Assembly: GCA_030444405.1 (NCBI GenBank)
Contig: JARFPM010000003.1
Location: 1-64,000 of the forward strand
Reading direction: 5' to 3'
DNA length: 64,000 bases
From: Nitrospira sp.
GTDB taxonomy: Bacteria; Nitrospirota; Nitrospiria; Nitrospirales; Nitrospiraceae
Position 1 is the first letter of the stretch, and each line of letters begins with the position of its first letter. The translations under genes and the position numbers were made by a program. Below the pieces are notes generated by a model. That model did no database searches. It saw only the letters and a list, made by a program, of their open reading frames with translations, and was not told the origin of the DNA. This document shows positions 34,614-42,728 of this stretch, piece by piece.

Positions 34614-35654
34614 TCAAAAGGGGCCCTTGAACCGCTCTTCGTAGCTGTAAAAAGATTCTTGGCTCAGGTCGATTGAATCCAGATCTAGCAACCGCTCCAC
34701 CGCTCGGATGATCTGCACGGCTGATGGGTAAAATAGATTTTCCAACGGTCGGGTCGTGGGACACGGTACGGGCGCAAACCCAATCCGTTCGATCGGTTTT
34801 TTAAAGAGGCCGAAACAACGATGGGCGAGGCGCGCAGCCAGCTCCGCTGAGAACCCGGCATAGAGCCAATCGTAATCGGCGATAATACACCGACCGGTCT
34901 TCGCCACAGAGGACACGACTGGTGTCTCGTCTAAGGGAGCAACGGTCCGGATGTCGATCACTTCTAGGCGAACCCCGTGCCGGGCAAGAACGTCCGCAGC
35001 CTTCATAGCCTCGATCGTCATCCAAGACGTACAGGCGACTGTCACCTCGGTTCCCTGTCGAACCATAACAGGCCCCGGCAAGGGGGGAAGATACTGCTCA
35101 TCCACACTGCCTTCGATGTCATAAAGCCAGCGGTGTTCGAGGAGAATGACAGGATTGTCGTCACGGATGGCTGCGCGCAGCATGCTGTACGCATCCTGCG
35201 GCGACGTCGGAAGGCTGACCTTGATGCCGGGGAAATGTCCGAAGAGGCCGTGCATCGACTTACTGTGTTGCGCACCCTGTCCCCATCCTCGACCAATCAC
35301 TGCCCGGATGACCAAAGGCATGCGTAAGGCCCCGCCACTCATGTATCGCAGCGACGACATGACGTTGGCGATCTGATTCATGCCAAGGAGCAGAAAATCC
35401 GCTCGGATGTGCACATGCACAGGCCGCAGTCCCGAGAGAGCTGCGCCTATTGCCACACCGGTCATGGCGTCTTCTGACAGCGGAGTGCCGAAACACCGGT
35501 CCGACCCGAACTTTTCGACGAGTCCCTTGGTGCTGCCGAATATGCGCTTGTGGTCCGGCACATCCAGCCCGAAGACAAATACCGTCGGGTCTGCGTCCAT
35601 TTCTTTCGCCGCAGCGAATGCCAAGGCTTCACGATATGTCATGGTTTCCGTCAT
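34614..35654 (-). CDS. Pyruvate-dehydrogenase-E1-beta-like (transketolase-type) subunit
   Basis: The 346-residue protein matches the beta subunit of alpha2beta2 TPP-dependent E1 enzymes (PdhB/AcoB type): 'FGTPLSEDAMTGVAIGAALSGLRPVH', 'GGALRMPLVIRAVIGRGWGQGAQHS' and 'VIDIRTVAPLD'. ATG 35654 overlaps the alpha-subunit stop as ATGA. No lipoyl E2 or E3 gene is nearby, so a normal dehydrogenase complex is unlikely. E1-like pairs in antibiotic-sugar clusters add a two-carbon unit to a ketosugar, which is the favoured role here. Confidence 0.87.
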   Translation of the reverse strand: MTETMTYREALAFAAAKEMDADPTVFVFGLDVPDHKRIFGSTKGLVEKFGSDRCFGTPLSEDAMTGVAIGAALSGLRPVHVHIRADFLLLGMNQIANVMSSLRYMSGGALRMPLVIRAVIGRGWGQGAQHSKSMHGLFGHFPGIKVSLPTSPQDAYSMLRAAIRDDNPVILLEHRWLYDIEGSVDEQYLPPLPGPVMVRQGTEVTVACTSWMTIEAMKAADVLARHGVRLEVIDIRTVAPLDETPVVSSVAKTGRCIIADYDWLYAGFSAELAARLAHRCFGLFKKPIERIGFAPVPCPTTRPLENLFYPSAVQIIRAVERLLDLDSIDLSQESFYSYEERFKGPF

Positions 35655-36610
35655 ACCCACAGATCCTCGTACAATGCTTCTGCCGGTGGATAATCGGCAC
35701 TACGCGCTCGGGCGATGCTGCCGCGAATTTGATCATCCACCTCGACATCGATGGCGCGCAATTCGGCTGGGTGATAGCCCAGACTGAGGAGATGGGAGGA
35801 AAAACGGATCAGCGGGTCGCGCTCACGCCGCTCCTGATCGCTCGGAGCCTGTCGATATCCCACAGAAAAGTCTTCACCAATGCCGACATGCTCGAGAAAG
35901 CGGAAATAGCTAACATGGAGAAGGCCCGGCTGCTTGCCAGCTTCCATATCACGGTAAAGTGCGCGAGTCGCTTCAATGATCGCCGAGAGATCGCTGCCAT
36001 CGGCCGTCGCCGTACAACAGCGGAACCCTCGCACGGCGTGCGTGATGGAAGAAAAACCACGCCGGTCAGCTGCCGGAGCATGAATGGCAAGCCCATTGTC
36101 TTCGCAGACAAAGAGCAGGTTCAGACTCCGCTGACAGGCAAAGTTGAGGCTTTCCCAAAACACGCCCTCTTCCGCCGCGCCGTCGCCAAAAAACACCGCG
36201 ACCGGCTGACGCAAATGGCGGTATGCTTGAGCTAATGCCGCTCCTACCGCTAAGGGGATAGTGGTAGCAACCACCGCCGACGTTGCCAGAAGCCCGCGAC
36301 TGGGCTCACAGAGATGCATGGAGCCAGCCTTACCGCGACCCATTCCCACTTCTTTCCCATGCAGTTCTGCAAAGAATCGATCCGTATCCTCCGTAAGCGC
36401 CAGATACAGCGCATGGTTTCGATATGTCCCGAACATTGGCGAACCTTCGGGCAAGACATGGCACACACCGACAGGAATGGCCTCTTGTCCGATGCTCAAG
36501 TGGACGGGAGTTTTCATGTCGTCGTCGCCATAATGCAGGCGGATTGCTTCTTCCGCACGGCGGATGAGCGTGAGTGTGCGGTAGAGCCGTAAACCTTCGC
36601 CTTTGTTCAA
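35651..36610 (-). CDS. Pyruvate-dehydrogenase-E1-alpha-like TPP enzyme subunit
   Basis: The 319-residue alpha subunit has the TPP/Mg motif GDG (142-144) to Asn (172): 'FGDGAAEEGVFWESLNFA...LLFVCEDN'. It also has 'PVHLSIGQEAIPVG', 'GTYRNHALYLA' and 'GKAGSMHL', all standard for the family. The start is TTG at 36610, chosen for the AAGGAGTG upstream. It is translated with the beta subunit and lies 16 bases after hddC. It is unusual for a sugar operon; the product and keto donor are unknown. Confidence 0.87.
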   Translation of the reverse strand: MNKGEGLRLYRTLTLIRRAEEAIRLHYGDDDMKTPVHLSIGQEAIPVGVCHVLPEGSPMFGTYRNHALYLALTEDTDRFFAELHGKEVGMGRGKAGSMHLCEPSRGLLATSAVVATTIPLAVGAALAQAYRHLRQPVAVFFGDGAAEEGVFWESLNFACQRSLNLLFVCEDNGLAIHAPAADRRGFSSITHAVRGFRCCTATADGSDLSAIIEATRALYRDMEAGKQPGLLHVSYFRFLEHVGIGEDFSVGYRQAPSDQERRERDPLIRFSSHLLSLGYHPAELRAIDVEVDDQIRGSIARARSADYPPAEALYEDLWV

Positions 36611-36626
36611 CGTGTCACTCCTTCGC

Positions 36627-37352
36627 TCAATGGTTTGGGAACACGGCAGTCAGACTCTGGAATCGTGCCAGCCGTTCCGGGGTGCCGATATCGTACAGCG
36701 GCGCATCGCTGAGAAATCCGAACACTCCGCGAGGCAGCAGCGCCGGCAGCAAATTCGTCTCGATGGACGACGGCCGGTGATCCGGAATCTCCGTCAGCAC
36801 AGTCCGCCTGAACACGTACAAGCCGGCGTTATGGTATTTCTCCCACGCGCCCGGTCGCTTCTCCGCAAAGGCTGTGACTTTGGCGCGGGAATCGAGCGTC
36901 ACCATGCCCACATCGTCCCGGGCGTCGGCCGAGGCCAGCGCGACCGACGCCCATCCTTGCTTGGCGGCATGAAATCCCAGTAGCTCGTTCGGATCGACGT
37001 CGATCAGGGAATCGCCGTTGACAACCATGAACGGATCACTCCGGATCAGCCCGGCCGCATGCTTGACCGCTCCAGCCGTGCCCATCGGCGACGATTCACG
37101 CGAGATCACCAGCTCATACGGATGCCGGAAACCGGCATATCGCTCGTCGATGCAGTCGCCCAGATGGCCGGTACACAGAATGATGCGCGCGATGCCGTGA
37201 TGCCCGAAGTGTTCGAGAATGAAATCGAGAAAGGGGCGGCCGTCGATCATGGCCAGCGATTTCGGACGGTCGCTCACCACCGAGCGCAGCCTGGTGCCGA
37301 GCCCCCCGCAAAGAACGACGAGATCGCAGCCGGCGGCGCACATCCTGGTCAT
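36627..37352 (-). CDS. hddC: HddC-like sugar-1-phosphate nucleotidyltransferase
   Basis: The 241-residue nucleotidyltransferase has 'VVLCGGLGTRLRSVVSDRPKSLAMI' (signature loop with Arg and Lys), 'MVVNGDSLIDV' and 'NAGLYVFRR'. It best fits D-glycero-D-manno-heptose-1-phosphate guanylyltransferase (HddC), which gives GDP-heptose. It overlaps the HddA-like kinase gene by 4 bases; this pairing is typical of GDP-heptose pathways. Substrate is inferred from the pairing, so another sugar phosphate is possible. Confidence 0.8.
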   Translation of the reverse strand: MTRMCAAGCDLVVLCGGLGTRLRSVVSDRPKSLAMIDGRPFLDFILEHFGHHGIARIILCTGHLGDCIDERYAGFRHPYELVISRESSPMGTAGAVKHAAGLIRSDPFMVVNGDSLIDVDPNELLGFHAAKQGWASVALASADARDDVGMVTLDSRAKVTAFAEKRPGAWEKYHNAGLYVFRRTVLTEIPDHRPSSIETNLLPALLPRGVFGFLSDAPLYDIGTPERLARFQSLTAVFPNH

Positions 37353-38419
37353 GCCGCTTTCTCCATCGGCATCGCATTTCGGCCGGCGGCCGGCGCCTGC
37401 TCATCAGCCCATCCGAAGTCCCGCACGATCGGCATCTCCTGCTGATAGAACACGATCTGGCTGCCCAGCCCTTCGAAACGAAACGGGACCTGGAGAAGGC
37501 CGGGCAACGACGCTTTGATTTGGACATGGGTCTCCGGTTTGGCAAATAGAAGCATGAACCCGCCGCCGCCAGCTCCCAGCAGCTTACCGCCGAGAGCCCC
37601 GCATCTACGCGCTGTGTCATAGATGTCGTCGATCATCGGCGTCGTGATCTTCGACGTGAGGCTGCGTTTGACCATCCAGGCCTCGTGCAAGAGCTCTCCA
37701 AATTCGCCGAGGTTCCGGTCGCCCGTCAGAATGGACACACCTTCCTGCACCATCTGCAGCATGGCGAAGAGCTCGACGCGCCGCTGCTTCGTTTTTTCGA
37801 TTTGTTCTTTCGCGATTTCCGAGGCCGTGCGGGAAAATCCGGTGAAGTACAGCAGCAGATGATCCTGAAAATCGGCCAGCCGCTCGGGCTTCATCACGAT
37901 CGGGATGTACCCGATGTCGCCGCTCGGAGAAAACTTGGCACAGCACAACCCGCCGTGGGCGGCCAAGACCTGATCTTGGCAGCCGACGGACTCCTGCAAT
38001 ATGTTCTGCTCGATGTGAATCGCGTCCCGGGCCAGTTCCGCCTTGCTCGCCATGGTGTGCCGCAAGGCGTGCACGGAATGCAGCAGGCCGACGGTGAACG
38101 AAGAACTCGACCCCAGTCCCGTGCGCGCGGGCAAATCGCCGTCATGATGAATTTCAAGCCCCTCGGTCACATTTAGATACTGCAAGACGCCCCGGACGGC
38201 CGGATGTTCGATCTCGTCGTTGGATTTCGCCTGCTCGATACGCGAATAGGCAATGCGCGTGCGGTGCTCGAAAAACGGCGGCAGGTACCGGCAGCTAATG
38301 TAGCAGTACTTGTCGATCGTCGTGGCCAGCACGGCGCCGCCGTGCTCTTTGAACCAGACAGGATAGTCCGTGCCTCCCCCGAAGAAGGAGATGCGGAACG
38401 GAGTGCGGCTGATGATCAT
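37349..38419 (-). CDS. hddA: GHMP kinase, HddA-like
   Basis: The 356-residue GHMP kinase has the ATP loop 'RTGLGSSSSFTVGLL', an N-terminal 'ISRTPFRISFFGGGTDYP' and a C-terminal 'GGKLLGAGGGGFMLLF'. These match D-glycero-alpha-D-manno-heptose-7-phosphate kinase (HddA). gmhA and gmhB homologues, needed to complete a GDP-heptose route, are not in the window and would have to lie elsewhere. Confidence 0.86.
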   Translation of the reverse strand: MIISRTPFRISFFGGGTDYPVWFKEHGGAVLATTIDKYCYISCRYLPPFFEHRTRIAYSRIEQAKSNDEIEHPAVRGVLQYLNVTEGLEIHHDGDLPARTGLGSSSSFTVGLLHSVHALRHTMASKAELARDAIHIEQNILQESVGCQDQVLAAHGGLCCAKFSPSGDIGYIPIVMKPERLADFQDHLLLYFTGFSRTASEIAKEQIEKTKQRRVELFAMLQMVQEGVSILTGDRNLGEFGELLHEAWMVKRSLTSKITTPMIDDIYDTARRCGALGGKLLGAGGGGFMLLFAKPETHVQIKASLPGLLQVPFRFEGLGSQIVFYQQEMPIVRDFGWADEQAPAAGRNAMPMEKAA

Positions 38420-38452
38420 CGTGCCGCTCCCTCGGTTGGTCTGCTCCCCCCC

Positions 38453-39412
38453 CTACACATTGCCGTATCCTGTCCCGTTGACGATGGTGTAGCATTTGAT
38501 CAATTCGCGGACGCCGCGCTCCAGCGACCAGTCCGGTCGAAATCCTGTTGAAAGAATCCGTTCGTTGGACACAATGTAGTCGCGCTTGTCGGGGTCTTCT
38601 CCGATAGGTGCCTCACAAAACACGAACTGGGGCAGAATGCGCTGGATTTCCCGACACAGCTCCACCTTGGACAAGTTTGCGTCCTCCAGTCCGACGTTGT
38701 AGGGGCGATTCTTCATGGTCTCGAAGTGATCGATCGCGTGGAGGAATGCCTTGACCACATCCCGGATATGGATGTAATTCCGCTTGTACTGGCCTTCAAA
38801 CACGGTAACCGCGCGGTCGTGGACGGCCCGCCACACGAAGTCGTTGACCAGCAGGTCCATGCGCATTCTCGGCGACGCGCCGAATACTGTAGCCAGCCGG
38901 AGCGTGATCGCATTGCCCCGGTCCAGCACGACCCGCTCTGCTTTGACTTTCGTTTCCCCATACAGGCTGATGGGACGCAAGGGGGAATCTTCGGTGCAGG
39001 GAATTCCCGGCTGACCGATGCCGTAGCCGCTGTTGGTGACGGGGAAGATGATCCGCTGATTCTTCGACGAAAGCTTCGTCAGCAGTTGAACGGCTTCGAA
39101 GTTGATCGTATAGGCTCCGACCCGGTCGCGATTGCACAGCGGCGCCCCCACCAGCGCGGCAAGCGGGATCACGATGTCGGCATCTCGCAACAGATCCACC
39201 ACGACTCCCTCATCCCGGCAATCGCCCCGCACAACCTGAAACGAGACTTCCGGGCAGCAATCCAAGAGACTGTTCTGCCGGTACATGAAATTGTCGAGCA
39301 CGGTCACCCGATATCCGCGGTCCAACAGCTGCCGGCACAGAACCGCGCCGATGTAGCCGGCTCCTCCTGTTACAAGCACATGGGCAGTCGCCTTGGTGTT
39401 GGTTTTGCTCAT
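38453..39412 (-). CDS. NAD-dependent epimerase/dehydratase (extended SDR)
   Basis: The 319-residue sugar-nucleotide SDR has 'VLVTGGAGYIGAVLC' (NAD-binding) and catalytic 'TNSGYG...SLYGETKVKAERV' (YxxxK). A strong AAGGAGCCGGAG precedes the ATG. It may act as epimerase, dehydratase or reductase on the GDP-sugar; the sequence does not settle which. It lies between the Fcl-like gene and hddA with 25-35-base gaps. Confidence 0.87.
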   Translation of the reverse strand: MSKTNTKATAHVLVTGGAGYIGAVLCRQLLDRGYRVTVLDNFMYRQNSLLDCCPEVSFQVVRGDCRDEGVVVDLLRDADIVIPLAALVGAPLCNRDRVGAYTINFEAVQLLTKLSSKNQRIIFPVTNSGYGIGQPGIPCTEDSPLRPISLYGETKVKAERVVLDRGNAITLRLATVFGASPRMRMDLLVNDFVWRAVHDRAVTVFEGQYKRNYIHIRDVVKAFLHAIDHFETMKNRPYNVGLEDANLSKVELCREIQRILPQFVFCEAPIGEDPDKRDYIVSNERILSTGFRPDWSLERGVRELIKCYTIVNGTGYGNV

Positions 39413-39439
39413 GATCGCTCCGGCTCCTTATGAATGGCG

Positions 39440-40381
39440 TCACAAGGACGCATCGCCGCACGAAACCGTTTCCTCCGCTAGATGCTGTGTGCGGAACCAA
39501 CGGACGGTAGCCTCAATCCCCACCTGCAACGGCGTGAACCAGTACGCGGGAAACCGCCGGATTAAGGTCTCGCTCTGTAGCCGTTTGACGAGCACGCCTT
39601 CCGGCTGGCTGCGGTCGAAGAGGATTGGCCCTTCGTAGCCCATGGCCTGCGCGATGGTCTCCGCCAATGTTCGAATGGTCACGCCTGCATCCGGCGCGAC
39701 GATGGTCGTCTCCGGCGGCAGATCGACAGCGACCGCTTCGAGCGCGAGGCGCGCAACATCGTCGACGAACACAAACTGCCGGACCGCCAGTCCGCTCCCC
39801 CACACGACATACGGCGTGCCCTTGGTATGCGCCTCCCAGCATCGGCGGATGAGGGATCCGACGACGTGGCCGCGCTCAGGATCGAAGGAATCGTGAGGCC
39901 CGTACATGGTGACGGGCGTGAGTGTCGTCCAGCACAACCCCTCCTCCCGCGCCGCCAGGCGCACATGGAGATCCAAGAGGCGTTTGGCAGAACCGTAGCC
40001 AGCGTTGCCACCATAGGGAAGCTCAGACTGAAGGTCTTTCTCGGTCGTCGCGCGGTCAGGGAATAACGGGAAGGCGCAGCTCGACAGCATCGCCACCAGC
40101 TTCGGCACGCGCAGAGTGCGAGCCGCTCCAAGTACCGCGGTGTTGAGCAACGCGTTGTCTTCCAAGAATTGATTGTTGTGCGTTGCGTTGGCCTTGACGC
40201 CGCCAACCAGGCCAGCCAGATGCAGAATTTGCGCAGGGCGTATCTGCTCGAACAAGCGGCGGACGACGGACCGTTCGCGCAGGTCGCCGTCCACACGGGA
40301 GAGAAACACGGCGTCGGGACGGATCCGGCGGATGGCCGATCCGAGCAAGCCCGTTCCTCCTGTCACCAGCAGCGGCCCCAT
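39440..40381 (-). CDS. GDP-fucose-synthase-like (Fcl/ColC-type) SDR
   Basis: The 313-residue SDR begins 'LLVTGGTGLLGSAIRR' and has 'GGVKANATHNNQFLEDN', 'SSCAFP' and 'AGYGSAKRLLD' (YxxxK), the pattern of GDP-L-fucose synthase and GDP-colitose synthase (ColC). ATG 40381 shares TAATG with the upstream stop and has GGAGG upstream; the frame to 40465 was trimmed. Next to a ColD-like gene this suggests a ColD-ColC-like step in which a 3-deoxy-4-keto sugar is epimerised and reduced. Confidence 0.85.
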   Translation of the reverse strand: MGPLLVTGGTGLLGSAIRRIRPDAVFLSRVDGDLRERSVVRRLFEQIRPAQILHLAGLVGGVKANATHNNQFLEDNALLNTAVLGAARTLRVPKLVAMLSSCAFPLFPDRATTEKDLQSELPYGGNAGYGSAKRLLDLHVRLAAREEGLCWTTLTPVTMYGPHDSFDPERGHVVGSLIRRCWEAHTKGTPYVVWGSGLAVRQFVFVDDVARLALEAVAVDLPPETTIVAPDAGVTIRTLAETIAQAMGYEGPILFDRSQPEGVLVKRLQSETLIRRFPAYWFTPLQVGIEATVRWFRTQHLAEETVSCGDASL

Positions 40382-41577
40382 TATGCCGCCTCCAATACGA
40401 CGCGAGAAATGATGTCGATGTCCTCGACGGTCAAGGCCGCGTGATTCGGTAGGAAGAATCCGCAATGATGGATGCGGTCCGCTACGGGGAAACTGGCCGC
40501 ACCGTACCGGTTCACCCAGAACGGATGCAGCCCCAAGTTTCCGGCGGAGAAAATTCTCGTTTCAATCCCACGACCCGCCAAGGCCTTGACGATCCGCCGG
40601 CGCTGGTGTGGGGAATCGGCCAGGAGGCCCACTGAAATGCTCGCAACTTGGCTGCCGCACGGCGGACGTTGGACATAGAAGTTCGTCGCCAGCCGGTCGA
40701 GATACCGCGCATGGTTGGCCCGGCGCTGCTCCGTCATCCAATCCAGCTTCTCCAGCTGCCCGATGCCGAGAAAGGCGTTCAAGTCCGTGGAGCGGAGGTT
40801 GAAGCCAGGTTCGTAAAAGACAAACGGTGAATGAAAATCGTCGATGCCGTACTGCACCACCAGCTCACCATGCGTCGCTCGGTCCAAATCTTTGCTCCAC
40901 CCGTGGCTCCGAAGCATCAGCAGCAGGTTGTTCAATCCTTTGTCGTTCGTGGACACCATTCCGCCTTCGATCGTCGACATTTGATGGCCGAAGTAAAAAG
41001 AAAAACTGCCGATGTCACCAAACGAACCGACCTTCCGGCCCTCGTAGCTAGCGCCGATCGCGGCGCACGCATCTTCCAGCAGAATAAACCCGTACCGATC
41101 TCTCAATGCCAGCAACTCCCGCATCTTATGAGGAACACCCAAGACCTGAACAAGCATGACTGTCTGAGCGTCATGTTGTTTCAGCAGTGTTTCAAGATGG
41201 TTCAGGTCAAGACCGAACGTCTCAGGGTCGGCCTCACACATGATGGGCTCAAATCCGAATTGAATGGCCGGTGCAATCGATGTGACCCATCCAACGCTGG
41301 GAACGATTACTTTCTTATTGCGCAACCGTCCGGAGACGAGCAGCGCGTAGTACATCAAGAGATTGGCCGACGATCCGGAATTGCAGAAAACAGAGTAGGA
41401 GCGAGATAACCAGCTTGACCAACGCGACTCAAAGTCACGCGTGACGCCCCCCTTGGTCAGTCGGGGATACGTGCGAAGCCAGTCGATCAATCGGTCAATA
41501 TCGTGGCGGTCGATCGTATCGTAGGCGAGACACCACCGAGGATTTAGCTCATGCTGCGTTGCACCAAGACCATCCAT
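40381..41577 (-). CDS. ColD/RfbH-like PLP-dependent sugar 3-dehydratase (Lys replaced by His)
   Basis: The 398-residue protein belongs to the DegT/DnrJ/EryC1 (aspartate aminotransferase-fold) family. The Schiff-base Lys of ordinary aminotransferases is His198 in 'SFYFGHQMSTIEGG', while Asp169 ('LLEDACAAIGA') is kept. This substitution is the hallmark of ColD and RfbH (E1), which remove the C3 hydroxyl of 4-keto-6-deoxy sugars. It is first in the sugar operon, with GAGGAAG before the ATG. A near-miss sigma-54 box lies about 55 bases upstream. The sequence does not name the sugar nucleotide. Confidence 0.86.
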   Translation of the reverse strand: MDGLGATQHELNPRWCLAYDTIDRHDIDRLIDWLRTYPRLTKGGVTRDFESRWSSWLSRSYSVFCNSGSSANLLMYYALLVSGRLRNKKVIVPSVGWVTSIAPAIQFGFEPIMCEADPETFGLDLNHLETLLKQHDAQTVMLVQVLGVPHKMRELLALRDRYGFILLEDACAAIGASYEGRKVGSFGDIGSFSFYFGHQMSTIEGGMVSTNDKGLNNLLLMLRSHGWSKDLDRATHGELVVQYGIDDFHSPFVFYEPGFNLRSTDLNAFLGIGQLEKLDWMTEQRRANHARYLDRLATNFYVQRPPCGSQVASISVGLLADSPHQRRRIVKALAGRGIETRIFSAGNLGLHPFWVNRYGAASFPVADRIHHCGFFLPNHAALTVEDIDIISRVVLEAA

Positions 41578-41764
41578 GGTCTTCGCTTCCTCCTCAGTCT
41601 AACTTCAGTGTTCAGACCGGAAGAGCAACTTCAAGATATGTGCCATTGGCGCCACCAGATTATCCCCCTAGACGAGGGCTTCTCGGCGTTGCCTCGAATA
41701 ATTGGGCAGAATTTGCCGGTCAGCGCGGAACGAAAGTCCTAACGAAAATCGTGGAGGTCGGTTG

Positions 41765-42484
41765 TCAGAACGACAGCTCAGTGTTCGACTTCTGTGTCCA
41801 TTGCTCGATCGCCTGTCGTACGGATCCGCCCCACCCTCGATATTCGATGTACTCGAGTTCGTTGAATCGAAACTCGATACCAATCATCTCACTACCTTCC
41901 CGCATGTCGGCATTCTTCACGATCCCCGTCAGGTTAGTGATATGTCCCAACCCGGGAAGTTCGAACTCTAGGCGGACGGTTACTCCCGCGCGCAGCCAGG
42001 CTGGCCTTCGTACAAGCACCACACTGCACCCTCCCTCGCTGAGGTCTTTTAGCAAGCCACCGAAGTAATTGTTTGTAGGCAGTGCGGACTCGGACACGTT
42101 GCCGCAATCCGCTCGCATCAGCAAGATCGGCTCATTGGCCGATACTCGAAGATGTTTTCGCAGATGCATTTCTTCCACCGCCTTTGGATAGGCGACAAAA
42201 AGCAACGGCACTGGCGAGGTAATGAGATCACGCAATTCACTGCGATAACCGACCAGCTTGCCGTCATGGAGATAACTGACGGTGCAAGGAGTGCCTCCGG
42301 CAATCAGCTGATCATGGCCGAGTTGAAGCGGCCATTCGCAGACAAGCCATGCGTGGTCCTTCCAGCCGAGAAGCGTCGTGCCGTACATGACCTTCTGCTG
42401 ATCAAGCGTAAGGGATATTTTCAGAGGAAGTCCGACCGACAAAAATGATGCCGCGGGTGGAACTGACACGACGATCTCGTTCAT
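41765..42484 (-). CDS. PilZ flagellar-brake-like (YcgR-like) protein
   Basis: The 239-residue protein has an N-terminal YcgR/PilZN-like beta domain (about 1-105) and a C-terminal PilZ domain with RxxxR ('RKHLR') and DxSxxG ('DLSEGGC'). YcgR-like proteins bind c-di-GMP and slow the motor. ATG 42484 has GGAG 8 bases upstream; the frame to 42517 lacks a good site. A sigma-28-like promoter is 50-77 bases upstream, divergent from that of the HD-GYP gene. Confidence 0.87.
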   Translation of the reverse strand: MNEIVVSVPPAASFLSVGLPLKISLTLDQQKVMYGTTLLGWKDHAWLVCEWPLQLGHDQLIAGGTPCTVSYLHDGKLVGYRSELRDLITSPVPLLFVAYPKAVEEMHLRKHLRVSANEPILLMRADCGNVSESALPTNNYFGGLLKDLSEGGCSVVLVRRPAWLRAGVTVRLEFELPGLGHITNLTGIVKNADMREGSEMIGIEFRFNELEYIEYRGWGGSVRQAIEQWTQKSNTELSF

Positions 42485-42533
42485 ACCCATCGCTCCAGAA
42501 TAATCACCCGACATCAACCGACTCTGATGATCC

Positions 42534-42561
42534 CTATCGGAATGTCACGGATAGATCTTGA
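42534..42561 (-). promoter_or_regulatory. Sigma-28-like promoter of the PilZ gene
   Basis: The minus strand reads TCAAGATC (42554-42561), 12 bases, TCCGATAG (42534-42541). Both halves lie close to the fliC/flgM consensus, and the spacing is identical to that of the flgM and HD-GYP promoters. It points toward the YcgR-like gene. Confidence 0.6.
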
Positions 42562-42631
42562 GGGTGAACAGACAGGCTGTAAAACAGCTGTTCGGAACTG
42601 ATTTCAACGCATCACAATTCACAAGCAATGA

Positions 42632-42659
42632 TCAAGTTCGGAGCATGCTTCGCCGATAA
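42632..42659 (+). promoter_or_regulatory. Sigma-28-like promoter of the HD-GYP/kinase operon
   Basis: The plus strand reads TCAAGTTC (42632-42639), 12 bases, and a perfect GCCGATAA (42652-42659). The predicted start gives a leader of about 60 bases to the HD-GYP ATG at 42729. The -35 half is identical to that of the flgM box. Confidence 0.7.
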
Positions 42660-42728
42660 CACCCCTGGAATCTCTCTTCTGTTGGTATGTCCGACCGGAG
42701 CCCCCTCAGACCAGGAGTTCAGAAACTT

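Noticed and set aside
41630-41646. TGGCACATATCTTGAA on the minus strand as a sigma-54 promoter of the sugar operon
   Set aside because: The -12 GC is replaced by GA, which normally abolishes sigma-54 recognition.
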